The translations under genes and the position numbers were made by a program. The notes under the pieces were generated by a model. That model ran no database searches. It saw only the letters and a program-made list of their open reading frames with translations, and was not told the DNA's origin. From Clostridium sp. NkU-1 (GTDB taxonomy: Bacteria; Bacillota_A; Clostridia; Lachnospirales; Lachnospiraceae): a stretch of 64,000 bases of DNA. Positions 19,904 through 30,075 of the stretch are shown piece after piece (position 1 is the first letter of the stretch; the number at the start of each line of letters is the position of its first letter). The stretch lies in assembly GCA_001312405.1 (NCBI GenBank), contig BBDR01000021.1:10396-74395 (forward strand), in the 5' to 3' direction.

Positions 19904-21073
19904 CTACGCCTTTCCATCCAGTTTCTTGACAAATCGTTCCATACGGCTCAAGGCTTCCTTAAGGTTCTTCAGAGAGTATGCATAGGAAATACGAAGATAT
20001 CCTTCTCCGCAGTCTCCAAAGGCCGTCCCCGGCACCACAGCCACCTTTTCTTCCCGAAGGAGCCTGGTAGCAAATTCGTCAGAGGTCATTCCAAACCGTT
20101 TGATGGAAGGGAAGGTATAAAATGCCCCATGAGGCTCAAAACACTCCATTCCCATTTCCTTAAAAGCATGGATCAGATAACGGCGTCTTTGGTCATAGGA
20201 TTCCCTCATCACCTGAACATCCTTATCTCCGTCCCGCAGGGCTGCTACCGCAGCATACTGGCTGGTAGTCGGTGCACACATGATGGCAAACTGATGGATC
20301 TTTAACATCTGCTCCAGAATCATTCTTGGAGCTGCGGCATAGCCAAGACGCCATCCTGTCATGGCGTAGGATTTTGAAAAGCCGTTAATGAGCACGGTCC
20401 TGTCCTTCATTCCGGGCAATGCGGCAATGGTAACATGATCACTTCCATAGGTAAGCTCCGCATAAATCTCGTCTGATATTACAAACAAATCCTTTTCTAT
20501 TACGATTTTAGCGATCTCCTCCAGCTCCTCTGCCTTCATTACCGCCCCCGTAGGATTATTGGGGAACGGAAGTACCAGCACCTTTGTCTTTGGAGTGATC
20601 TTCTCCAGCAGCTTTTCTTTGGTCAGCTTAAACTGATCCTTTGCCTCCAGATCAATGGTCACCGGAACACCGTTTGCCAGAATGGTACAGGGAACGTAAG
20701 AAACGTAGCAGGGCTGGGGAATCAGCACTTCATCTCCTGGACTTAACATGGCACGGAGAGCAATATCAATGGCCTCGCTGCCGCCCACCGTTACCATAAC
20801 TTCATGGTCCGGATCATATGTAGCAGCGAAACGCCGGCTTAAGTAGCTGCATATTTCATTTTTCAATTCTTTCAGGCCTGCATTGGAGGTGTAAAAGGTA
20901 CGGCCCTTTTCCAGGGAATAGATACCCTCTTCCCGGATATGCCAGGGCGTATCAAAATCAGGTTCTCCAACACCTAAGGAAATAGCATCCTTCATTTCAC
21001 TTACAATATCAAAAAACTTACGGATTCCGGAAGGCGGAATCTCTACGATTCGATCTGACAATGGATTTCTCAC
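19904..21073 (-). CDS. Class I/II PLP-dependent aminotransferase
   Basis: Fold-type I aminotransferase of 389 residues, frame intact. Visible are the substrate/PLP regions SLGVGEPDFDTPWHI, VTVGGSEAIDIALRAM and PFPNNPTGAVM, the Asp-Glu-x-Tyr of VISDEIYAELTYG, the Schiff-base lysine in GFSKSYAMTGWRLGY, and the C-terminal Arg in GYLRISYAYS. It resembles the aspartate/aromatic aminotransferase branch; exact substrate cannot be read from sequence. Its start overlaps the end of the Lrp-type regulator gene by 4 nt, so the regulator and enzyme form one unit, with trmL downstream. Confidence 0.88.
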   Translation of the reverse strand: MRNPLSDRIVEIPPSGIRKFFDIVSEMKDAISLGVGEPDFDTPWHIREEGIYSLEKGRTFYTSNAGLKELKNEICSYLSRRFAATYDPDHEVMVTVGGSEAIDIALRAMLSPGDEVLIPQPCYVSYVPCTILANGVPVTIDLEAKDQFKLTKEKLLEKITPKTKVLVLPFPNNPTGAVMKAEELEEIAKIVIEKDLFVISDEIYAELTYGSDHVTIAALPGMKDRTVLINGFSKSYAMTGWRLGYAAAPRMILEQMLKIHQFAIMCAPTTSQYAAVAALRDGDKDVQVMRESYDQRRRYLIHAFKEMGMECFEPHGAFYTFPSIKRFGMTSDEFATRLLREEKVAVVPGTAFGDCGEGYLRISYAYSLKNLKEALSRMERFVKKLDGKA

Positions 21074-21553
21074 GGCGTAATCAACATCCTTTCATCGGTT
21101 GTCCCTTCAGCAAGAACGGTTCCATGATCTTTGTATTTCTTTAAGACAAAATGGGTGGCCGTACTTAGTACCGATTCCATAGGAGACAGCTTTTCCGATA
21201 CAAACTGTGCCACCTGCCTCATGGTCTTTCCTTCTATGAAAACCGTAAAGTCAAAGGCACCGGACATGAGATAAACAGCGTTTACCTCACTGTACTGATA
21301 AATACGCTCCGCGATCTTGTCAAATCCCATTCCTCTCTGGGGAGTGACCTTAACCTCAATCAGCGCCATAACCTTTTCATCGCTGGTATTATCCCAGTTA
21401 ATCAGGGTGTGGTAGCCACATATGATATGTTCTTTTTCCATTTCGGCGATCTCATTGGCAATGGCGGTCTCACTTTCACCTAAAAGAATCGCCAGATCCT
21501 TTAAATCAATCCTGCTGTTTTTTTCAATAATTGCCAATATTTTTTTCTCTCAT
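21070..21553 (-). CDS. Lrp/AsnC-family transcriptional regulator
   Basis: The N-terminal helix-turn-helix (IEKNSRIDLKDLAILLGESE) is followed by a RAM ligand-binding domain (VMALIEVKVTPQRGMGFDKI, VYLMSGAFDFTVFIEG). Removing one A from the run at 21540-21546 gives the natural start MREKILAIIEKNSRID at 21553, preceded by AGGAGGCAGG; the uncorrected frame starts at 21537. About 160 residues. It probably senses an amino acid and controls the overlapping aminotransferase gene. Confidence 0.85.
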
Positions 21554-21570
21554 ATCCTGCCTCCTGATTT

Positions 21571-21672
21571 CCTTATTATTGTCCATGCTTTTTGGACATA
21601 GAGGTATGCCCGCAGGGCGTTCCTTATTATTGTCCATGCCTTCTGGACATAGAGGTATGCCCGCAGGGCGTT
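21571..21672. repeat. Tandem pair of family B two-hairpin repeats (2 x 51 bp)
   Basis: Two consecutive 51-bp units (21571-21621 and 21622-21672) differing at two positions. Each contains TGTCC...GGACA followed by ATGCCC-GCA-GGGCGT. They fill the gap between the Lrp-type regulator and the AIR-synthase-like gene. Other copies lie at 718-762 and 27594-27641. Confidence 0.85.
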
Positions 21673-21673
21673 C

Positions 21674-22246
21674 CTACCTATGTGGTAAAACCTTATAAAG
21701 CTCATCCTCTGAGGGCCTGTCAAGAAAACCTATGCTTTCCCCATGGTCAATGACCCGTTTAATGCCTCCCGTGACTTTCCCGATCACAGCAGCATGGATT
21801 CCCTGCTCCTTTAAGGCGTGCACCAGATCCCCTCCGTTATCCGCGGAAAAAAGGAGACAGCCTGCCCCGAAAAGGCGGTATGGGTTTAAGCCGTAACGCT
21901 CGCAAATCTCGATGGTTTCCTGTTTCACCGGAATTTTAAGAAGAGAAAACCGGATTCCTGTCATATAAGCCCCGGATAAATCCCAAAGAGCTTTTAAAAC
22001 TCCGCCCTCTCCTGCCGGTTCACATTCAGTTGCACCGAATTTTTTCCACTTTTCCAAATCTCCTTCCAGAGCAGTGTTCCCGGATTCCATAATCCGGTCT
22101 ACATAATCCCTGGAAAACCATTGATACAATTCTTCTTTTTTATTCTTTACGATTTCTACTGTTCCGGAAAGCCCGGCATATCCTGCAATAACAAGATCCT
22201 GGCCGGGCCTTATGATTCCGGTATTCTCTCTTTTAATCCGTCTCAT
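21674..22246 (-). CDS. AIR synthase-related protein (HypE/PurM C-terminal-like domain)
   Basis: 190 residues, frame intact. Glycine-rich segments LWDLSGAYMTGIRFSLLK, GLNPYRLFGAGCLLFSADNG and the end GIHAAVIGKVTGGIKRVI follow the C-terminal ATP-binding half of the PurM/HypE superfamily. The N-terminal PurM-type half is short or absent, so the reaction cannot be assigned; related genes are often labelled hydrogenase-maturation-factor-like. It starts 18 nt after the vanW stop with AGGCAGG upstream, and likely shares the vanW transcript. Confidence 0.65.
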   Translation of the reverse strand: MRRIKRENTGIIRPGQDLVIAGYAGLSGTVEIVKNKKEELYQWFSRDYVDRIMESGNTALEGDLEKWKKFGATECEPAGEGGVLKALWDLSGAYMTGIRFSLLKIPVKQETIEICERYGLNPYRLFGAGCLLFSADNGGDLVHALKEQGIHAAVIGKVTGGIKRVIDHGESIGFLDRPSEDELYKVLPHR

Positions 22247-22264
22247 GTATATACCTGCCTACGC

Positions 22265-23761
22265 TCACGGTCCTGCCTCCAATGAAGCATCATCCGTTAT
22301 CTGGGGACCTTCCGGTACCGGAATCCCAGGCTCTGCCGGGGCTGTTTCCGCAGGTATCGTAACCGGCGGCGTCTCCACCGGAACCCCGGGAGTCTCAGAC
22401 GGTATGGCAACTGCAGGAGCAGCCGGCCCGACCTTTACGATAGCCTTTGATGAATTATAGGTATCCGTATGAAGAAGCTCACGGCTCTGCTCAACACCAT
22501 CCACATATACAACTTTCCAAAGCCTGGACTTCATTCCCTTGTGTGCAGACTGGACCTGCTTTCTGCTTCCAGGAGGCATGGCAGGATCCACGACTTCCTT
22601 TGGTGCACCCGGGTCCGTCACGCTTAAGGTCTCAGAAACAAACTCAAAGGTCCTGTTTGCAGGCCTGGTCTCCTTTCCGTAGATGGTAAAGGTAAGAGTT
22701 TTTCCGGAAGTATAGCCTTCAACATAAATGGGCGTGCTGTAATTGTTGGTAAATTTAATATCCTTATACGTACCGGCAATGGCCGCATCCTCAGAAGGCT
22801 TCACATAGCCTACCACCATGGAGTGATTCTGTCTCTGGGCGACCGCCAGCTCTGCTCTGAGCACTGTATTATAAAGGGTGGTAGCAATCTGGCAGACTCC
22901 TCCGCCTACGCTGTCTACCACCTGGCCATTCTCATAGGCTGATGCTGTTGCATAGCCGTTTGCCAGGGTAAATGGATGCATGCATTCATAACCAGACAGG
23001 GTTTCCCCAGGCATCAACACACGGCCGTTGATCTTGCCCGCGCCTACCTGCAGATTCTTGGATCTGGAAGCGCCGCTGGAGGAGAAGCTGGTGGAAAAGG
23101 TTCCAAGCACATCCTTTATGGTGGATAAATCTTCCGTGGTAATTGCAGGCTTTACCTCTGAAACCACTGCTGTAGCTGATACTGGTTCCTCAAGTCCATT
23201 GGCCAGAGCTGCATCGAGGGCCTGCTTTGTAGCCGCCACATCCACGGCCCTTCCAATGGCAGAGGGAGTCACAATAAATACTCCCTTGTCACGGACAATG
23301 GTGGCATTCTTGGGCTCCATTACCGCCTGTGCACATTTCTCTGCAACAAAAGCCCCCACGCTTCCGTCGTCAAGAGCCGTTTCCAGAGGGATGATCACAT
23401 GATTCTGCTCAATGTCCTTTTTATTCAAATATCGTTTGATCAGGTTGCCTCCCTGCCAGGAAGATGCGGCCTGGGACACAGCCTCCGGGTTGCTCCAATG
23501 GAAGCCCAGCTCTTTTGCAGTGGTTTCCACCGGCTGTCCGTCAACGATCAATGTTATTTTCTGGTTTTCCATTTCATTAACCAGACTCTGTATTTTCTGG
23601 CTGGCTTCTTCTTCCGTCATACCTCCCAGATTATATTCTCCCACATATATCCCATCCGGAAGGGTATCAGCCATGGCATACGTGGGAGAAAAAAATCCAA
23701 TTCCCAACCCTATTACAATCGCTGCCAGGCTTATGGACAAAGTTTTCTTTTTCATATTCAT
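22265..23761 (-). CDS. VanW family protein with peptidoglycan-binding-like domains
   Basis: Exported protein of 498 residues, frame intact. Signal peptide LSISLAAIVIGLGIGFF ends before YAMADTLPDG. Two PG_binding_4-like regions (GVYVGEYNLGG-type, NLGGMTEEEASQKIQ) precede the VanW domain, with FSTSFSSSGASRSKNLQVGA, MHPFTLANGYATA, DSVGGGVCQIATTLYNTVL and RQNHSMVVGYV. The low-complexity tail is rich in Pro, Glu, Thr and Val. VanW proteins accompany glycopeptide-resistance genes but are widespread in Clostridia; a cell-wall role is likely, mechanism unknown. Confidence 0.88.
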   Translation of the reverse strand: MNMKKKTLSISLAAIVIGLGIGFFSPTYAMADTLPDGIYVGEYNLGGMTEEEASQKIQSLVNEMENQKITLIVDGQPVETTAKELGFHWSNPEAVSQAASSWQGGNLIKRYLNKKDIEQNHVIIPLETALDDGSVGAFVAEKCAQAVMEPKNATIVRDKGVFIVTPSAIGRAVDVAATKQALDAALANGLEEPVSATAVVSEVKPAITTEDLSTIKDVLGTFSTSFSSSGASRSKNLQVGAGKINGRVLMPGETLSGYECMHPFTLANGYATASAYENGQVVDSVGGGVCQIATTLYNTVLRAELAVAQRQNHSMVVGYVKPSEDAAIAGTYKDIKFTNNYSTPIYVEGYTSGKTLTFTIYGKETRPANRTFEFVSETLSVTDPGAPKEVVDPAMPPGSRKQVQSAHKGMKSRLWKVVYVDGVEQSRELLHTDTYNSSKAIVKVGPAAPAVAIPSETPGVPVETPPVTIPAETAPAEPGIPVPEGPQITDDASLEAGP

Positions 23762-23811
23762 TCCTCATGCTCTGCTGTGCCTGTATGCTGCCAATACACC
23801 TCCCTGGCCGC

Positions 23812-23925
23812 TTATAAAAACTGAAGCATCATAGGAAGCACCATAGCAGCAATCAATAAAATAACTACTAGGATCAAAACTACTGATAAAAATTTTCTGT
23901 TGTTTTTATTGTTAAAGTTAATCAT
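23812..23925 (-). CDS. Small single-pass membrane protein, 37 residues
   Basis: Polar N-terminus MINFNNKNNRKF followed by one hydrophobic segment (VVLILVVILLIAAMVLPMML). The ATG at 23925 has GAGAGGTGATACGC upstream. It lies between the DnaQ-like exonuclease gene and vanW on the same strand, 14 nt after the former. Short membrane peptides like this are common in Clostridia; function unknown. Confidence 0.6.
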   Translation of the reverse strand: MINFNNKNNRKFLSVVLILVVILLIAAMVLPMMLQFL

Positions 23926-23939
23926 GCGTATCACCTCTC

Positions 23940-24648
23940 TTATATTCTTCCATACTGTGCTATGATTTTATCCGTGATTCTTGATATTTCATTTCTGGAC
24001 AAATGTTCCGTTTGCACAGATAAAACTATTTTATGATATTTTAATAAATCCTGCAAGTGTTCTTTTTGCCTTTTTGAGGCCGGCTGTTCCTTTTTCACCT
24101 TATAAATCAAAGCCTGTGAGTCAAAAGCTTCCGGTGATTCCTTGCCATACCGCTCCGCCAATTCCTGATACAGCTCATGGGCGGCTTTTGCATCCGCAAA
24201 CGCACGGTGGCTTAAGGTCTGAACAATCCCAAAATATCTGCAGGCTGCCGTTAAATTTTTTTTCTCATCAGGAGGCATAAACCTTCTGGCAAGCTTAAGG
24301 GTATCGATTCCCTGACGTTCAAAACCAAAGCCCTCATTGATTGCGGCGCGCTTTAAAAAAACTGTAATCAAATATCACATGATGTCCCAGGACCGGCAAG
24401 TCTCCGGCAAATTCCAAAAATCCGCCGATCACCTCTCCGATTCCCGGAGAAGTCTCCAGCTGGCGGTCAGTGATGCCGGTAAGCATGACCACCCGGAACT
24501 CCAGCTTCCTGTATGGATTAACAAAGGTTTCGTAGCTCTCTGTTTCCTGTCCTTCCACAACCTTCACCGCTCCGATTTCAATAATTTTATCCTGCTTTGG
24601 GTCAAGACCGGTGGTTTCCAAATCTACCGCAACATAGGATGATACCAA
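23940..24648 (-). CDS. DnaQ-like DEDDh 3'-5' exonuclease
   Basis: Exonuclease of the PolIII-epsilon type. Exo I VAVDLETTGLDPKQDKIIEIG, split here as DLET with the metal-binding Asp/Glu, Exo II LPVLGHHVIFDYSF, Exo III SHRAFADAKAAHELY (His and Asp). A TTG at 24648 (VSSYVAVDLETTG) has GGGAGG 7 nt upstream and sits right after the nth stop; no ATG fits. One frameshift near 24352 in an A6/T6 run. About 235 residues. It could be a stand-alone repair or proofreading exonuclease. It forms an operon with nth. Confidence 0.85.
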
Positions 24649-24649
24649 A

Positions 24650-25326
24650 TTAAGCCTCCCTCTTCTGACCTGGCTCCACTTGGCTGCTGGGACAAAGCTC
24701 TTGCAAAAAGCACTGGCCGCACTTGGGATTTCTCGCAACACAAATGGATCTTCCAAGGGTAATGATCTGGATATTCCATAAAATCCAGTGTTCCTTTGGA
24801 AGTACCTTCATCAGTTCATATTCGATTTTCTCCGGGTCCTCTTCCTTTGCAAAACCAAGCTTTTTGGAAATCCGCTTTACATGGGTATCCACTACAATGC
24901 TGGCTCATGATAAACATTCCCCAGAATAACATTGGCCGTTTTTCGCCCCACTCCTGCAAGGGAGGTCAGTTCTTCTATTGTCCGCGGAACTTCACCCCCG
25001 AATTTCTCTACCAGGTCCTGACAGCAGGATATGATGTTTTTTGCTTTCATATGATAAAAACCAAGAGAATGGATATCTTTCTCCAATTCCTTTAAATCCG
25101 CCTGGGCAAATTTCTTTGGGGAATCATATTTCTTAAACAGACCCGGTGTCACCATGTTCACCCTGGCATCGGTGCACTGGGCACTTAAAATGACCGCTAT
25201 TAAAAGCTGCCATGGATTTTCATGGTTTAAATAGCATACATATGACCTTCCATATTCCCGGTCAAGGGCCTCAAGCACCTTTAATACCCGGTTCTTAAGT
25301 TCTGCTTTTGTCTCTCTCTTTGCCAT
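24650..25326 (-). CDS. nth: Endonuclease III (base-excision repair DNA glycosylase/AP lyase)
   Basis: Removes oxidised pyrimidines. Helix-hairpin-helix LAGVGRKTANVI with the catalytic Asp in VVDTHVKRISKKLG; the catalytic Lys region is ILSAQCTDARVN. The C-terminal [4Fe-4S] motif CVARNPKCGQCFLQELC has the exact C-x6-C-x2-C-x5-C spacing. The start at 25326 (MAKRETKAEL) follows GGAGGAAGTA and overlaps the upstream gene's stop (TAATG). A frameshift near 24895 splits the catalytic Asp from the rest. About 225 residues. Confidence 0.95.
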
Positions 25327-27085
25327 TACTTCCTCCACATGCCGATTTCATAAGCCGCTGCATTATGAGACAGGGCATCCCGCTTTTTGTAATCAAAAAG
25401 AACTGCCCTTCCGTCCCGGAACACCTCCACATGAGCCATCTTTATAAGCTGTCTGGCCTCGTAACCTGTGTATCCTTCCTTTAAATACCGGAAGCCGCCG
25501 CCTCTGATTCAAAAAAAGGCCCTCACCTGGTCCTTAAAAGGCTCCTGGTCTGCCGCAAAGAAGGGCCTGCTCTTTAAATTCTCTCTCAGGTAAAGATCAT
25601 ACACCAGAAGATCCCGGTACATGGAACGCTTTTCCGGCACCAGACCGCAAATGAATTCTTCCAGTATCTCATACCGGGCCATGCGGTTATGGTTGATCTT
25701 TAAGTACCCCCGTTTATCATAATATTCAGCCAATGCTTCAAACATATCAAAAGGTGTTTCAAATTCCTTATGAAGTTCATTTAAGGTCGTCCGGAACTGT
25801 CCGCTGTTTCCGTAAACCTCCAGCATTTCCTCCAAAGCCTTCAGTTTTAAAATCCCGCCGTAGTCAAGCCATCTGGTTGACAATACCTCATAAGGCGCCT
25901 TCTGTTTAAACTCCACTCCATATTCCCCGGCTTTTTCCCACAGATAGGAGCCTTTCAGCACCTTTAAGAATCCAAGCTGAAGCTGCTCCGGCTTCATCTC
26001 ATATACCTCATTAAAGGAATTACGGAAGCTTTGGTAATCTTCTCCCGGCAGTCCGGCGATCAGGTCCAGATGCTGATGGATATTTCCAAAGCTGTTGATT
26101 TTGGCAACCCTTTCTTTTAAACGCTTCAAATCCATGGTCCTGTTGATTTCCGTAATGGTTGACCGGTTGGTGCTCTGGACTCCGATCTCAAGCTGAATCA
26201 GTCCCGGCCTCATGCGGGACATAAGCTCCAGTTCCTCTTCGTTTAAAAGATCTGCGGAAATCTCAAAATGAAAATTAGTCACCCCGTTATCATGTTCTAT
26301 GATATGGCGCCAGATATCCGTGGTATGCTTTCTGCTGCAGTTAAAGGTCCGGTCCACAAACTTCACCTGGGGAACCCGGTTTTCAAGGAAAACATCCAGC
26401 TCCTTTAAAACCAGGGAACTATCCCGCAGCCTCACAGACTTATCCAGGGAAGAGAGGCAGTAACTGCAGGAAAAAGGACAGCCCCGGCTGCTTTCATAAT
26501 AAATGATGCGATTCTCAAAATTCTTTAAATCATTATATAGGAAGGGAATGGAATTCATATCCACCACTGTTTTTCGCGGATTTAAGACCACATTTCCTTC
26601 CTCCGCCCTTACAGCAGTCCCTTCTATGGATTCAAAGGATGGGTTCCTGCCATTAAGGCTTTCCCTGCTTCGTTCCAGATAGCACCGCACCACTTCAGAA
26701 AAGGTTTCCTCTCCTTCTCCCATCATGATCCCATAGACCGACCGTTCCCGGCAAAGGATTTCAGAGGCATCATAAGACACCTCGGACCTCCCAGCCAGAT
26801 CTCCACATGAGGGAGAACCTTCGGAAGGTCCCGGACAAGCTCTAATACGTAGGAAATATTCCAGATATAGCAGGAAAATCCCACTGCATCCGGTTTCCTT
26901 AAGAAAATATCCTTCAGGATTTCATCGGGCTGATTGTTAATGGTGTATTCCTGGGTTTCGATCTGAAACCTTCCATCCTCCAATTCCGCTTCTCTTACAT
27001 GAGCTTCTGTATAAGCCTTTAAACTGTAAATAGCAGGATTGGAATGGATATATTTGGCGTTAAGCGCAACCAATAGAAATTTCAT
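25326..27085 (-). CDS. B12-binding-domain radical SAM protein, DUF4080 type
   Basis: The N-terminal cobalamin-binding-like domain (MKFLLVALNAKYIHSNPAIY, DAVGFSCYIWN) is followed by a radical SAM domain with GCPFSCSYC, FVDRTFNC, FEISADLLNEEELEL, EIGVQSTN and DLIAGLPGEDYQSF, then a DUF4080-type C-terminal region ending YEIGMWRK. Frameshifts near 26770 and in the T7 run at 25512-25518. About 586 residues; the stop shares one base with the nth start. The product of this family is not established; an anaerobic methylation or rearrangement is plausible. Confidence 0.85.
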
Positions 27086-27086
27086 C

Positions 27087-27580
27087 TCAAACCTCGATCT
27101 CTATCTTTCTTCCGGTAGGCTGATACTGGTAATACCGTACCCCTGCCGCATTGAGCATCCGCTTGGAGGCATTGACTGCGGGGTGCCGTCATACTTGTCC
27201 GAACCATATACAATGGTTTTAATTCCGGCCTGTATGATAGCTTTGGCACATTCATTGCAGGGAAACAGGGTTACATAAAGCTTGCTGCCTTCCAGGCTTC
27301 CCCCTCTGTAATTAAGGATAGCATTTAATTCACTGTGAGTGGAATAGAAATATTTGGCATTATAAGGATCAGCCTGCTCATTTTCCCTGTCCCATGGAAA
27401 TTCATCATCAGAGCAGCCCATGGGAAATCCATTGTAGCCCATGGATAAAATCTTATTATCCTGACTCACAATACAGGCTCCTACCTGGGTGCTGGGATCC
27501 TTGGAACGCCTTGCGGAGAGAGCCGCTACTCCCATAAAGTATTCATCCCATGTAATATAATCTTCTCTTTTTCCCGCCAT
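27087..27580 (-). CDS. dCMP deaminase family protein (ComEB-like)
   Basis: Zinc cytidine/deoxycytidylate deaminase that supplies dUMP. Zinc site: HSELNAI (the usual HAE appears as HSE, retaining His and Glu) and PCNECAK (PCxxC). Substrate region [18 protein letters not shown]. The start at 27580 ([15 protein letters not shown]) has AAGGAGG 7 nt upstream; a longer reading passes through repeat DNA. A one-base shift near 27165 changes the tail to the natural [19 protein letters not shown] ending at 27087. About 164 residues. The radical SAM gene starts 1 nt after the stop. Confidence 0.88.
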
Positions 27581-27593
27581 TTGTTTTCCTCCT

Positions 27594-27641
27594 TCTTGCC
27601 CATGCTTTTTGGGGCATACAGGGATACCCAAAGGGTATTTC
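27594..27641. repeat. Dispersed two-hairpin repeat, family B, diverged copy
   Basis: Same plan as the copies at 718 and 21571 but with stems TGCCC...GGGGCA and ATACCC-AAA-GGGTAT. Both arms of each stem changed together relative to the others, so pairing is preserved. It lies just upstream of the dCMP deaminase ribosome site. Confidence 0.7.
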
Positions 27642-27657
27642 CTCCTCTTAATCGGGA

Positions 27658-27680
27658 AAGCGGATATTTCCAATCCGCTT
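27658..27680. repeat. Dispersed palindromic repeat, family C, copy 1
   Basis: AAGCGGAT...ATCCGCTT, an 8-bp stem with a 7-nt loop followed by CGCT. A near-identical element (20 of 23 bases) is at 53041-53063. It lies next to the family B copy, between the dCMP deaminase and TsaC/Sua5-type genes. Confidence 0.6.
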
Positions 27681-27686
27681 CGCTCT

Positions 27687-28774
27687 TTACTCATGAACAC
27701 AGTCTGCATTCCTGCCTGCATTTAAAATATGGTATCCTGCCGCCTTGGTCAGCCTGTTCATAATAGCCTGTCCCAGATGGTCTCTGGAGAAGCTTTCGGA
27801 AAAAATAAAATCCGCTTCCAGGTCATCGAATTCTCTCAGCACTCCATAAAGGTTATGGGCAATGGTCTCCTCCCTGGCACGCAATCCCATGCTTCGTACC
27901 ATTCCCTCAGGATACTTCTCTTTCGTTTCTTCGGTACAGATGATTCCCACCCGAAATCCCTTAGAAAGCTTTTCTTCTGCCAGCCGGTTTATGGTCCGTA
28001 TTACGTTCTCTGTTTCTCCCTCCACCAAAGTCAGCTCCGCCTTGGGGGCATAATGCTTGTATTTCATTCCAGGGGCCTTGGGCCTCACATCCGCTTTCAT
28101 AGGACCAGAGACTATGGCAGGGTCAAGAGGAACCTCCTTACCAAGAACAGCAAAAGCCATTTCCTGGGTAATGCTCCCGGCCTTAAAATCACAGGTTCGC
28201 CTCCTGATACATCGATGATCGTGGATTCCACACCAATCCCCACGGCTCCTCCGTCTACGATCATATCAATCTTTCCGTTCATATCCTGCCATACATGGTC
28301 AGCCGTAGTAGGACTGGGCCGTCCGGAGGTGTTGGCACTTGGCGCGGCCACCGGCACTCCTGCCAGACGTATGAGGGCATTAGCCACCGGGTCGGCAGGC
28401 ATGCGCACTGCCACCGTGTCAAGCCCTCCGGTGGTTCCATAGGGAACCAGTTCGCTTTTAGGGAAAATCAGGGTCAAAGGCCCAGGCCAGAACGCTTCCA
28501 TCAAACGCTTTCCTGCCTCAGGTATGACAGAAACCAGGGGAGGCAGATCATCAAAATCCGCTATATGGGCGATCAGCGGATTGTCCGATGGCCTTCCCTT
28601 TGCCGCATATATTTTTCCTGCTGCCTCTTCGTTTAAGGCATTGGCCCCCAGCCCGTACACGGTTTCCGTAGGAAACGCCACCAGGCCGCCATTTCTTAAT
28701 ATTTCCGCAGGTTTCTTTAACAGTTCTTCCTCCGGTTGTTCTTTATCTTCTATTATAATTCGTTCTGTCTTCAT
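27687..28774 (-). CDS. Threonylcarbamoyl-AMP synthase (TsaC/Sua5/YwlC type)
   Basis: First enzyme of tRNA t6A37 synthesis, making threonylcarbamoyl-AMP from Thr, bicarbonate and ATP. The YrdC domain shows [69 protein letters not shown] and [10 protein letters not shown]. The Sua5-specific C-terminal domain follows from [20 protein letters not shown] to the end. A one-base shift near 28180 divides the two domains. The start at 28774 ([11 protein letters not shown]) has a modest AAGAG site. About 362 residues, matching the long Sua5/YwlC form. Confidence 0.92.
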
Positions 28775-28979
28775 ATCATTCTGCTCTTTTCTTCCAGGGC
28801 GCTGACCTTTCAGACACGCCCCAACTTCCATTAATCATATCACAGGGCAAGTTTCCATGCAACTTTTTTTGCTTGCTGTCAAAGGCTTTCCTTTCTGTTC
28901 CTTAAGATAAAACAATAGTTGCACGTTTTTCATATTAATGATACCATAATAAAAACATTTTATTTGGGAGGAATACTAC

Positions 28980-29987
28980 ATGGAACTCATCATACCGGAA
29001 AACTATGCCCCTAAGCTCTCTGTCAGGGAGACACAGGAGGCCATTAAATACATTAGGGATACGTTTCAAAAAGAACTGGGTAAGGAAATGAATCTGGAAC
29101 GAATCTCAGCCCCTCTGTTTGTAGAGCACAGCAGCGGCTTAAATGATGATTTAAACGGCGTGGAGCGCCCTGTGCGGTTTGACATCGCCGGCATTCCTGA
29201 CGAAGCCATTGAAGTCGTACACTCCCTTGCCAAATGGAAACGTATGGCCCTTCATGAATACGGCTTTCTGCCCGGCGAAGGCCTTTATACCAATATGAAC
29301 GCCATCCGGAGAGACGAAGATTTAGACAACCTCCACTCCTGTTACGTGGACCAGTGGGACTGGGAAAAGGTCATCACAAAGGAGGAGCGCAGCGAAGAAA
29401 CCTTAAAGGAAACCGTCCGCAATATTTTTAAGATCATCAAGCACATGCAGCATGAGGTCTGGTATAAATACCCACAGGCCGTAAAGCACCTTCCGGAAGA
29501 CATCACCTTTATCACTTCCCAGGAGCTGGAGGACCGATATCCGGACAAGACCCCAAAGGAAAGGGAAAACCTGATCACAAAGGAGCACGGCTGCGTCTTT
29601 CTTATGAAGATCGGGGACAAGCTTGGAAGCGGAAAGCCCCATGACGGAAGAGCTCCTGACTACGATGACTGGCAGTTAAACGGGGACATCCTGTTCTGGT
29701 TTGAGAATTTAAACTGCGCCCTGGAAATCTCCAGCATGGGAATCCGGGTGGATGAAGAATCCCTGGCAAAACAGCTTAAAAAAGGCTGGCTGCGAAGACC
29801 GGAAAAGCCTGCCTTACCATAAAATGCTTTTAAATGGAGAACTGCCCTATACCATTGGCGGCGGCATCGGACAATCCCGCCTCTGCATGCTTTTACTGGA
29901 CAGAGCCATGTGGGAGAAGTCCAGGCAAGCATCTGGCCAAAGGAAATGCGGGAGGAATGCAGGAAGCATAACATCATTCTTCTGTAG
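28980..29987 (+). CDS. asnA: Aspartate-ammonia ligase (asparagine synthetase A)
   Basis: Makes asparagine from aspartate, ammonia and ATP; a homodimeric enzyme related to class II aminoacyl-tRNA synthetases. Recognisable segments: [60 protein letters not shown] and [20 protein letters not shown], then [20 protein letters not shown]. The start at 28980 follows GGGAGGAATACTAC. Frameshifts near 29780 and 29907; the natural end is KHNIILL with the stop at 29985-29987. About 335 residues. No T-box leader is apparent upstream. A terminator follows at 30023. Confidence 0.94.
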
Positions 29988-30022
29988 GCTCAATGGACCT
30001 TATCTTAAAAGAATAAATTAAT

Positions 30023-30070
30023 AGAGGGTGTTGCAATAATAGCAGTTATCGCTATTGAGCAGCACCCTCT
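30023..30070. terminator. Terminator between asnA and the convergent MCP gene
   Basis: AGAGGGTG / CACCCTCT outer stem with an inner AATAGC / GCTATT stem, then TTCTCTTT. It lies between two convergent genes and may serve both. Confidence 0.75.
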
Positions 30071-30075
30071 TCTCT

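Noticed and set aside
21571..21672. Possible CRISPR array (tandem repeats)
   Set aside because: Only two directly abutting 51-bp units with no spacers; it is a tandem duplication of a dispersed repeat.
28832..28979. T-box leader upstream of asnA
   Set aside because: The gap is under 150 nt with no specifier hairpin, no T-box sequence and no terminator/antiterminator.
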